Shown piece after piece: positions 1 to 5,327 of a DNA stretch of 5,327 bases. Under the pieces are notes generated by a model. The model worked only from the letters and a program-made list of their open reading frames with translations, ran no database searches and was not told where the DNA came from. The position numbers were made by a program, and so were the translations under genes. Source of the DNA: an uncultured Flammeovirgaceae bacterium (GTDB lineage Bacteria > Bacteroidota > Bacteroidia > Cytophagales > Cyclobacteriaceae); NCBI GenBank assembly GCA_946480685.1, contig CAMLLI010000374.1, positions 1-5,327 on the forward strand. Direction: 5' to 3'. Positions within the stretch are counted from its first letter, which is position 1; every line of letters starts with the position of its first letter.

Positions 1-506
1 GGTACACCACCGATCGCATAGTAGAAGAGGGGAGCCACCACGCCATCGGACAGGTTTTCCGACATGGTTTCGAATACAGCAATTTTTATCTGCTGCTCCT
101 GTAGTGTATTCGTTTCTCTGCCTACAATGCGGGATAGCTGCAGGCGAGCCTGCGGTAAACCTGCCTCCAGCTTTTTAAATACATTTTTCCCTTCGTCAAT
201 GAGACAACGATTGGCAATGCCAAAGTATATGAAAACAGTATTGAAGACCATCAGCGCATAGACATGCCGTTGTAGCAGAGCAATTGCAACATAAAAGGAT
301 AGAAATGTTCCGGCTATTAACAGTATACCAAGCGTCATGCCTTTCAGGAAACGGTGATTGCCGTTATTCCATTTCTTTTCTCCTGCATAGATCAGGTTAC
401 CGAATACCTTTACCGGATGCGGCATCTTTTCCGGGTCGCCCAGCAATAAGTCCAGCAGATAGCCGGCGATCAGCGGGACGATGTAGCCATAGAGGAAGCT
501 TTCCAT
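1..506 (-). CDS. cbiB: Adenosylcobinamide-phosphate synthase CbiB, N-terminal part (cut by window edge)
   Basis: Integral membrane enzyme of late cobalamin synthesis. It joins adenosylcobyric acid to (R)-1-amino-2-propanol phosphate (or aminopropanol) to give adenosylcobinamide (phosphate). The frame begins at the ATG at 504-506 and runs off the left edge after 168 complete codons, roughly half of the usual 300-330 residues. Family motifs seen: GDPEKMPHPV near residues 23-32, a conserved VGR-x-T block at 128-132 (RIVGRET), and ETMSENLSDGVVAPLF at 146-161, matching the E-T-x-x-E-N-x-x-D-G-V signature. Hydrophobic segments lie near residues 9-23, 59-79 and 83-99. The first 37 bp overlap the end of the upstream cobD gene in another frame, and the signature close to the N-terminus supports this start. 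Naming note: Pseudomonas denitrificans nomenclature calls this protein CobD. Identification is firm; whether the rest of the gene is intact cannot be seen. Confidence 0.95.
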   Translation of the reverse strand, partial: MESFLYGYIVPLIAGYLLDLLLGDPEKMPHPVKVFGNLIYAGEKKWNNGNHRFLKGMTLGILLIAGTFLSFYVAIALLQRHVYALMVFNTVFIYFGIANRCLIDEGKNVFKKLEAGLPQARLQLSRIVGRETNTLQEQQIKIAVFETMSENLSDGVVAPLFYYAIGGV

Positions 507-1513
507 GCGCGAAGACCCTTTAGTAATGCTATATTTTTTTCACGGCTCTGTGTGGCGATTCGGAAGTAACGTTCGTCCAATCCGCGAAAGTTAGAAGCAT
601 CGCGAATCAGGCAGCCCACTTCCTGAACGAGATATTGCTTGAGTGCAGAAGCCGTTCTATAATGTGTCTTAATAAGAAAGTATGTTGTATCCGAGGGTAT
701 AACTTCATACTCTTCTATAGCAGCAATTTCTTTTTTCAACCATTCGCATTCATCGAGCAGCGGACCAACGTCAGGCCGTAATGAATCGTAATGATCCAGA
801 ATGAATTTCGTAGCGTGCAAGGCTATCGTGTTAACAGACCACGGTACTTTATAGTGTTCTATTTTTTTGATGATCTCATCCGGTGCTGCTATAAATCCGG
901 TACGAACGCCAGGTATAGCAAACGTTTTGGTAAAAGAGTGAACGATTACCACGTTAGGAAGTTTGTTTATATAGGACAGAAGACTTTGTGGTGAGCATGT
1001 GAAATCACTGTACGCTTCGTCTACTATAAATAGCGTTTCCGGTTGATTGTTGATCAGTTGAAGTAATATATCGCTGGTCGACTTTTGCCCGGTAGGGTTA
1101 TTCGGATTACAGAGGAACGCAAGTGTCGTGTTGATCTTTGTATCCGTGTGGATGTCTGCATGGGCGCTATAGCTGCAACGAATATCGTTGGCAACGGCAG
1201 CATCTTCGTATTCAGAAAATGTAGGTATAAAAATCGTAGCTGTAGTTTGGCGGAATGCCTGTGCGATCAGGTAAAACGCTTCGGCTGCACCGTTGGTAAC
1301 AAGGAAATTGACAGGCAATAGACCATATCGTTCCGCCAGTTTTTGGCGTATAGGGGCTGCGTTGGGTTCGGGGTAATTTTTAACCTGTGCAATGGAGTGG
1401 TGCATTGCTTCCAGTACACGCGCATCCGGACCGCCCGGCCACACGTTCGAGCTGAAGTTTGCAACGATGTTGCTCCCGAAGTTATACAGATCGTCTCCGT
1501 GACCGTAGATCAT
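470..1513 (-). CDS. cobD: L-threonine-O-3-phosphate decarboxylase (CobD/CobC family, PLP fold type I)
   Basis: Cytosolic PLP enzyme of 347 residues (Salmonella CobD is about 364). It resembles histidinol-phosphate aminotransferase but in this pathway decarboxylates threonine phosphate to (R)-1-amino-2-propanol phosphate, the linker of the B12 lower loop. Visible landmarks: NPNNPTG at 136-142, DEAY at 165-168, the Schiff-base lysine K196 in VHSFTKTFAIPGVRTGF with R204, and the substrate-carboxylate arginine R318 in YFRIA. The N-terminus starts with GHGDDLYNFG then NFSSNVWPGGP, like the HGG...DFSANxNPxGxP opening of CobD/CobC rather than of HisC. The ATG lies in an ATGA overlap with the cobQ stop (4 bp), and the 3' end overlaps cbiB by 37 bp. 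Flanking cobQ and cbiB are the main reason to prefer CobD over a histidine-pathway aminotransferase, since sequence alone separates these weakly. It is called CobC in Pseudomonas denitrificans naming. Confidence 0.9.
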   Translation of the reverse strand: MIYGHGDDLYNFGSNIVANFSSNVWPGGPDARVLEAMHHSIAQVKNYPEPNAAPIRQKLAERYGLLPVNFLVTNGAAEAFYLIAQAFRQTTATIFIPTFSEYEDAAVANDIRCSYSAHADIHTDTKINTTLAFLCNPNNPTGQKSTSDILLQLINNQPETLFIVDEAYSDFTCSPQSLLSYINKLPNVVIVHSFTKTFAIPGVRTGFIAAPDEIIKKIEHYKVPWSVNTIALHATKFILDHYDSLRPDVGPLLDECEWLKKEIAAIEEYEVIPSDTTYFLIKTHYRTASALKQYLVQEVGCLIRDASNFRGLDERYFRIATQSREKNIALLKGLRAWKASSMATSSR

Positions 1514-2976
1514 TTTCGCATGATGTTATATACTTTGTCAATATCCACCGATTGACGAACCCATTCCGCCAGCGCATCGTATTGCGTTTCTTTATAGGTG
1601 TCGTGTAACGTATCGGGTATCGTCACGTTGTGATCCTTGAAGAGATCTTTCAACACAGCCCGGTTATCAAATATACCGTGCATATAACTCCCCCAGCAAC
1701 GTTCATCGCGAACGTAACCATCGGTGTTGTTGTCTTCCGTACGGTTCACCGGACGATTGTCGCCTATAGGTTCCGTTGTGCCCATGTGAATTTCGTAGCC
1801 GTTGCAGATTTCTGAAGCGTTATCCCGATAGAAAAACTTCTTCTGGTAAGTTTGTTTGGTTTGCGCCAATGTTGTTTTTACAGGGAGGAGTCCTAAACCT
1901 TTAATGGCGCCCTTGTCGGATTCCACTTTAAAGGGATCGTGAATCTCTTCTCCGAGCATCTGGTAGCCACCGCATATACCAATTACCTTTTTCCCCGAGT
2001 GGTATGCATGATGTATACAAGTCGCCAACCCGCTGTTGTATAGCGCCTGCATATCGGCAATGGTATTTTTACTTCCGGGGAGAATAATGATATCGGCCAG
2101 ATCAACCTGTGTTGGTTCATGGGTATAGTAAACCTGCACACCTTCCAGTTTCTCCATGATCTTGAAGTCGGTAAAATTGGACAACTGCGGATGGCGTATA
2201 ACGCATACGTTGGTTTTGCCTGGGGCTGCATGTGTATAACGCGTTTCGAGTGCTACCGAATCTTCTTCGTCAATATCAATGTCACGAAAGTAAGGTACTA
2301 CGCCCAGCACTGGTACTTCCGTAATTTCTTCCAGAATTTTTATACCGCTTTCATACAATCGTGCATCCCCTCGGAATTTATTAACAATAATACCTTTGAT
2401 GAGTTTGCGCTCGTGTTCAGGAAGTAATTTTATAGAACCGTATACACTTGCAAACACACCACCGCGATCTATATCCGCAACCAGTACAACAGCAGCATTG
2501 GCAAACTGCGCCATGCGCATATTAACTATATCTTTATCTTTCAGGTTTAACTCGGCTATACTGCCTGCTCCTTCCAGCACAATGGGATTGTATTGTGAGG
2601 CGAGTCTTGTAAAGGACTTCTTTACTTCTTCAAACAACGCATCTTTACCTTCCTTCTTAAAGTAATCGTACGCGGATTGATTGCCGATCGGCTTGCCATT
2701 GAGAATCACTTGTGATGAAAGATTGCCGTTGGGTTTAAGCAGTAGAGGATTCATATCCGTATGACACGGTATACCGGCTGCTTCTGCCTGCGTGGCTTGT
2801 GCTCGGCCGATCTCGTATCCTTCCGGTGTGGCGTAACTGTTCAGCGACATATTCTGGGCCTTGAAGGGAGCCGGACTAAAACCATCTTGCCTGAAGATGC
2901 GGCAGAACGCTGTAGTAAGTATACTCTTGCCAACGTTGGAAGCTGTACCGGCAAGCATCAGTGGTTTTAAAGCCAT
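1510..2976 (-). CDS. cobQ: Cobyric acid synthase (CobQ/CbiP), glutamine-hydrolysing
   Basis: A 488-residue enzyme (Salmonella CbiP is about 506) that uses ATP and glutamine to amidate side chains b, d, e and g of adenosylcobyrinic acid a,c-diamide, giving adenosylcobyric acid. The N-terminal half is a dethiobiotin-synthetase-like ATPase: P-loop variant GTASNVGKS at 10-18, FKAQNMSLNS at 38-47, EGAGS at 135-139, and ADIDRGGVFAS at 167-177. The C-terminal half is a class I (triad-type) amidotransferase: LPGSKNT at 299-305, nucleophile C335 in GICGGYQMLG, GYEIHMG at 393-399, and catalytic His433 in YMHGIFDN. The chosen ATG at 2974-2976 places MALKPLMLAGTASNVGKS at the start as in the family. An in-frame TTG at 3070-3072 would add 32 residues that look unrelated and would overlap the promoter. 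It is the first gene of the operon; its stop overlaps the cobD start. All catalytic landmarks are present. Also known as cbiP. Confidence 0.97.
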   Translation of the reverse strand: MALKPLMLAGTASNVGKSILTTAFCRIFRQDGFSPAPFKAQNMSLNSYATPEGYEIGRAQATQAEAAGIPCHTDMNPLLLKPNGNLSSQVILNGKPIGNQSAYDYFKKEGKDALFEEVKKSFTRLASQYNPIVLEGAGSIAELNLKDKDIVNMRMAQFANAAVVLVADIDRGGVFASVYGSIKLLPEHERKLIKGIIVNKFRGDARLYESGIKILEEITEVPVLGVVPYFRDIDIDEEDSVALETRYTHAAPGKTNVCVIRHPQLSNFTDFKIMEKLEGVQVYYTHEPTQVDLADIIILPGSKNTIADMQALYNSGLATCIHHAYHSGKKVIGICGGYQMLGEEIHDPFKVESDKGAIKGLGLLPVKTTLAQTKQTYQKKFFYRDNASEICNGYEIHMGTTEPIGDNRPVNRTEDNNTDGYVRDERCWGSYMHGIFDNRAVLKDLFKDHNVTIPDTLHDTYKETQYDALAEWVRQSVDIDKVYNIMRK

Positions 2977-3051
2977 TCGAATATGTTTTAACAGATATCG
3001 ATCTGCGCCCCGAATATAAAATGCAGCATCATACGGTGTTGAATTATTTTT

Positions 3052-3059
3052 TATCTTGG
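3052..3059 (+). promoter_or_regulatory. Possible -7 element for the RDD gene
   Basis: TATCTTGG matches TAnnTTTG with one mismatch and lies 26 bases before the RDD ATG, which would give a short leader of about 20 bases. No TTG or TTTG is found at the expected 17-23 base distance upstream (the nearest TTG, 3039-3041, is too close). An overlapping TATTTTTT at 3045-3052 also has one mismatch. The call is therefore weak. Confidence 0.28.
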
Positions 3060-3069
3060 AGCACCTAAT

Positions 3070-3104
3070 CAAATATACTTTACTTATGGAACCTTTAGAT
3101 CAAA
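3070..3104 (-). promoter_or_regulatory. Candidate Bacteroidota-type promoter for the cobQ-cobD-cbiB operon
   Basis: On the minus strand, TATATTTG (3077 down to 3070) matches the Bacteroidota -7 consensus TAnnTTTG exactly. TTTG (3104 down to 3101) lies 23 bases upstream as a possible -33 element, at the long end of the spacing reported for this promoter class. The predicted transcript would begin near 3064 and have a leader of about 88 bases before the cobQ ATG. The -33 element falls inside the first codons of the RDD gene. The motif match is seen; promoter activity is inferred. Confidence 0.5.
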
Positions 3105-3538
3105 TACTTGATGCCCCGGTATCGTCACAAAGACAAATGCGTTATGCGGGATTCTGGATTCGCGTAGGCGCTTACCTTATTGATGGAATTTTACTGGCAG
3201 TAGTGAATGTGATTTTGGGCCTCGTTATAGGTTCCAGTAGCGGATCGCTGGGGACAGCGCTGCTTGTGAACGCGATATCTATCGCTATTGGTCTTGCTTA
3301 CTTTGCAGGCTTTGAAAGTTCAGAGAAGCAAGCCACACTTGGTAAACAGGCGGTGGGAATTAAAGTAGGAAATGTAAATGGTGAACAGATAACTTTTGCC
3401 AACGCGTTGGGACGTTATTTTGGGAAAATCATCTCCGGATTACTGTTATGTATCGGCTTTATGATGGTAGGCTGGGATGACAGAAAGCAAGGCCTCCATG
3501 ATAAACTTGCTGATACCTACGTGTTTTACGGTCAATAA
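3086..3538 (+). CDS. Small RDD-family membrane protein, function unknown
   Basis: A 150-residue protein with a single RDD domain, a family of small multi-spanning membrane proteins named after conserved Arg and Asp residues, mostly without assigned function. Seen here: GFWIRVGAYLIDGIL at 22-36 carrying R26 and D33, a hydrophobic stretch to about 50, a second one at about 58-76, the ATLGKQAVGIKV motif at 83-94 (T84, G86, K87), a third membrane segment at about 113-130, and the terminal DRKQGLHDKLADTYV at 132-146. There is no signal peptide and no fused domain. The start is the ATG at 3086. An in-frame TTG at 3056 would add ten residues but overlaps the candidate -7 element. The gene stands alone, divergent from cobQ and convergent with the DUF58 gene. 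Some RDD proteins have been linked to ion transport or stress tolerance, but nothing here shows a substrate. Confidence 0.9.
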   Translation: MEPLDQILDAPVSSQRQMRYAGFWIRVGAYLIDGILLAVVNVILGLVIGSSSGSLGTALLVNAISIAIGLAYFAGFESSEKQATLGKQAVGIKVGNVNGEQITFANALGRYFGKIISGLLLCIGFMMVGWDDRKQGLHDKLADTYVFYGQ

Positions 3539-3545
3539 CATTTTA

Positions 3546-3578
3546 ATGATCTTCAGGCTATAGCAGCCTGAAGATCAT
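3546..3578. terminator. Hairpin between convergent genes, probable bidirectional terminator
   Basis: A perfect 14-bp inverted repeat, atgatcttcaggct (3546-3559) and agcctgaagatcat (3565-3578), encloses a 5-base loop. It lies between the RDD stop (ends 3538) and the DUF58 stop (3579-3581), and directly abuts the latter. Symmetry and position suit termination of both transcripts. Neither side has a real U-tract: the rightward sequence continues ctatatcatt and the leftward transcript continues UAAAAUG. It may therefore act as a 3'-end stabilising stem instead of a classic intrinsic terminator. Confidence 0.75.
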
Positions 3579-4910
3579 CTATATCATTCCTCTCGATTTC
3601 AGTTCCAGGTATTTATTGATCGAAGCTACGGTGAGATGCTCGGGCTTGGTGAGTATACTAATGATGCCGAACTGTTTTAGTTGCTGCACCATGTGTGCTT
3701 TGGTAAGCACATAATTTTCTGCCGTCACCTGGGTATATATATCTTCCAATGTTTCTACGTGCTCGGATGTACTCGTGGTGATTTCGGTGTTCTCAAAGAA
3801 TATTACCACCAGCAGGTGCTGGTCATTCAATCTTCGTAATTGCGGCAACACGCGCTGCAACGCATACGTGCTTTCAAAGTTGGTATATAGGAACAACAGG
3901 CTTCGCCCGTTTACAAAATTACGCACAGTCATGTACATGCTTTCGTAGTTGGCTTCCACCGCTCCCTCTTTTTCTTTATATAGCGTATCCAGTATTTTCT
4001 TAAGCTGCGTTTTGCTTCGGTCCGCTTTGATAAGCGATTTGGGTGTTTCAGCAAACGTAATGAGGCCGGCCTTGTCTTGTTTTCCCAGTACTATATTTGA
4101 AATTACCAGCGCTGCATTTACAGCATAGTCAAATAAACTTAATCCGTTAAAGGGCATGTGCATCACACGACTTTTATCAATGATGCAATATACCTGTTGA
4201 GACTTTTCGTCTTCATACTGGTTGATCATCAGGTGTGCCCTGCGGCTGGTAGCCTTCCAGTTGATGCTGCGGTAATCATCGCCACGTATATACTGGCGGA
4301 TGTGCTCGAACTCGTAACTATGACCGATACGTCTTACTTTCTTTACACCATACTCGGTTGCTGTGCGTGCAAAAGTCTTCAGCTCATACCGTTTCATCTG
4401 GATGATGGACGGATATACCGGAACGTTTGCTTCACGCGCACCGGTTACACGCCTCTTGATAAGGCCGAGACCGGTAGTGAGGTATAAATGTACTTTGCCG
4501 AAAATATACTCTCCGCGCGTAACCGGACGAAGGGTATAGGTTTGCTGGTGCACCTTATCAGGCGACAGCGCCAGCTTAATGGTAAACTGACGCATTTGAA
4601 ACTGCTCCGGCAATTCATCAATCAATGCTATAAAAAGTTTTATGCGTGCCCTGTTACGCACCGAAAGAGTAATGATGTTATCATCGCCCAATGATAATAC
4701 AGAAGGAACGTCACGCTCAGCAGTGATCACTACGCTGCGGTTGTAAAGCAGTATCGTGTCAATGAGAATAAGTACAGCAAAGAGTATACATCCTGTTTTA
4801 ACAAACGCAAACAAAAACGGAAAAGCATACGAAAGCATCATGCCTCCGGTAAGGATAGCCACAACAAGAAAGAAACGATTGGTAAGGAACAGGTTTTTGA
4901 TAAAGTTCAT
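3579..4910 (-). CDS. DUF58 domain protein (von Willebrand A-like), MoxR partner
   Basis: A 443-residue membrane-anchored protein. Two hydrophobic segments at about 12-30 and 33-56 form an N-terminal membrane anchor. A beta-rich region follows (about 60-160, with TLRPVTRGEYIFG at 126-138). The DUF58 core is at about 196-235, with YEFEHIRQYIRGDDYRSINW (199-218) matching the family signature F-x-x-x-R-x-Y-x-x-G-D-D-x-R-x-I-N-W. A von Willebrand A-like fold covers about 238-430. Its first metal-site loop reads IIDKSRVM (243-250), not the canonical DxSxS. DUF58 proteins accompany MoxR ATPases and are thought to act with them in assembling or activating envelope or secreted proteins, but the client is unknown. 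The ATG at 4908-4910 shares one base with the MoxR stop (TAATG), implying coupled translation. This is the last gene of its operon, ending at the hairpin. The family call is firm; the cellular role is inferred. Confidence 0.93.
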   Translation of the reverse strand: MNFIKNLFLTNRFFLVVAILTGGMMLSYAFPFLFAFVKTGCILFAVLILIDTILLYNRSVVITAERDVPSVLSLGDDNIITLSVRNRARIKLFIALIDELPEQFQMRQFTIKLALSPDKVHQQTYTLRPVTRGEYIFGKVHLYLTTGLGLIKRRVTGAREANVPVYPSIIQMKRYELKTFARTATEYGVKKVRRIGHSYEFEHIRQYIRGDDYRSINWKATSRRAHLMINQYEDEKSQQVYCIIDKSRVMHMPFNGLSLFDYAVNAALVISNIVLGKQDKAGLITFAETPKSLIKADRSKTQLKKILDTLYKEKEGAVEANYESMYMTVRNFVNGRSLLFLYTNFESTYALQRVLPQLRRLNDQHLLVVIFFENTEITTSTSEHVETLEDIYTQVTAENYVLTKAHMVQQLKQFGIISILTKPEHLTVASINKYLELKSRGMI

Positions 4911-5327
4911 TAGCGTGGTACTTCTACTCGTTCCGTTATCTCTTTAATGATATCTTCAGCTTCAACACCTTCCATCTCGCGCTCGGCTGTTAGTATAATG
5001 CGATGGTTAAGTACGGGGTACGCCACAAACTTCACATCATCCGGTGTAACAAAGTCGCGGCCGTTCATGGCAGCAATGGCTTTGGACGCACGCATAATGG
5101 CAAGCGATGCACGAGGCGATGCTCCGAGTGTAAGATCACCGTTGTTACGGGTGTTGTCTACAAGCTTCGCTATATATAGTATAATTTCGTCTTTGATGTG
5201 GATCTTTTCAATCAGCTCCTGGCAATGCTTCAGTTCCTGCTTCGTAATTACCGGCTGTATATCGTCAAGCACCTTCATGCTGAAGTCATCTTTAAACTTG
5301 CGAAGTATCGATACTTCCTGGTCAAGT
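4910..5327 (-). CDS. MoxR-family AAA+ ATPase, C-terminal part (cut by window edge)
   Basis: The frame enters from the right edge, and 138 complete C-terminal codons are visible out of the usual 310-330 residues. They correspond to the end of the ATPase core and the helical lid. The diagnostic block is LTLGASPRASLAIMRASKAIA, then GRDFVTPDDVKFVAYPVLNHRI, where SPRAS carries the sensor-2 arginine; the protein ends in VEVPR. The Walker A and B motifs lie outside the window, so ATPase competence cannot be judged. MoxR proteins are chaperone-like ATPases whose usual partners are DUF58/vWA proteins, and here the DUF58 gene follows directly with a one-base overlap. The methionine at 5276-5278 is internal and not the start, because family-like sequence (LDQEVSILRKFKDDFS) continues upstream of it to the edge. 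Confidence 0.95.
   Translation of the reverse strand, partial: LDQEVSILRKFKDDFSMKVLDDIQPVITKQELKHCQELIEKIHIKDEIILYIAKLVDNTRNNGDLTLGASPRASLAIMRASKAIAAMNGRDFVTPDDVKFVAYPVLNHRIILTAEREMEGVEAEDIIKEITERVEVPR

Noticed and set aside
2119..2427. A 102-codon plus-strand open frame inside cobQ
   Set aside because: It lies wholly antisense to a well-supported cobQ frame, and its translation resembles no family and has no promoter or start context. It is an opposite-strand shadow.
2991..3006. The palindrome-like sequence around agatatcgatct as an operator
   Set aside because: The symmetry is imperfect and made of two short overlapping restriction-like palindromes. There is no second copy nearby and no regulator gene in the window.
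2977..3072. A 32-residue N-terminal extension of CobQ from the TTG at 3072
   Set aside because: The family begins close to the P-loop, as the ATG at 2976 does. The extension has no family-like sequence and would overlap the predicted promoter and transcription start.
3056..3085. A ten-residue extension of the RDD protein from the TTG at 3056
   Set aside because: The TTG lies in the candidate -7 element, and the downstream ATG at 3086 gives a normal RDD start.
3721..3745. Frequent TATA/ATATA runs through the window, such as 3733-3741 and 5170-5180, as a possible repeat or promoter family
   Set aside because: They lie mostly in coding sequence and reflect use of ATA and TAT codons. There is no constant spacing or flanking consensus.
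4158..4487. A 109-codon plus-strand open frame inside the DUF58 gene
   Set aside because: It is antisense to the conserved DUF58 core, and the translation looks like a random mixture of hydrophobic runs. It is explained as a shadow frame.
1..5327. A mobile element, CRISPR array, toxin-antitoxin pair or defence island
   Set aside because: No transposase, integrase, direct-repeat array or small paired genes are seen. The genes are metabolic and envelope-related and fill the window.

Overview
The window looks like chromosomal DNA from a member of the Bacteroidota. Three things suggest this: a candidate TTTG/TAnnTTTG-type promoter before the cobalamin genes, A/T-rich translation starts without convincing Shine-Dalgarno sequences, and closely Bacteroidota-like MoxR and DUF58 proteins. 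The genus cannot be fixed from what is visible. Base composition looks moderate and even across the window. I see no mobile element, CRISPR array, or tRNA or rRNA gene.

Positions 1-2976 (minus strand) hold a late-stage cobalamin (vitamin B12) operon read right to left: cobyric acid synthase (cobQ/cbiP), PLP-dependent threonine-phosphate decarboxylase (cobD in Salmonella naming) and adenosylcobinamide-phosphate synthase (cbiB, cut by the left edge). The reading frames overlap (4 bp, then 37 bp), so translation is probably coupled. Together they finish amidating the corrin ring, make (R)-1-amino-2-propanol phosphate from threonine phosphate, and join the two into adenosylcobinamide phosphate.

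Positions 2977-3085 are a 109-bp divergent intergenic region. It holds a good candidate promoter for cobQ and a weaker one for the neighbouring gene; the two would face each other. Positions 3086-3538 (plus strand) encode a small RDD-family membrane protein of unknown function. It converges with the next block across a 40-bp gap that contains a 14-bp perfect inverted repeat, a probable shared terminator hairpin.

Positions 3579-5327 (minus strand) are the end of a MoxR-DUF58 operon: the C-terminal part of a MoxR AAA+ ATPase (cut by the right edge) followed by a DUF58/von Willebrand A-like membrane protein, joined by a TAATG stop/start overlap. The DUF58 gene is the last in its operon.

Every stretch longer than about 110 bases is assigned to a gene. 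I found no clearly undescribed system. The items worth a second look are modest: the promoter arrangement, the absence of a visible B12 riboswitch, the altered MIDAS-like motif in DUF58, and the hairpin abutting its stop codon.
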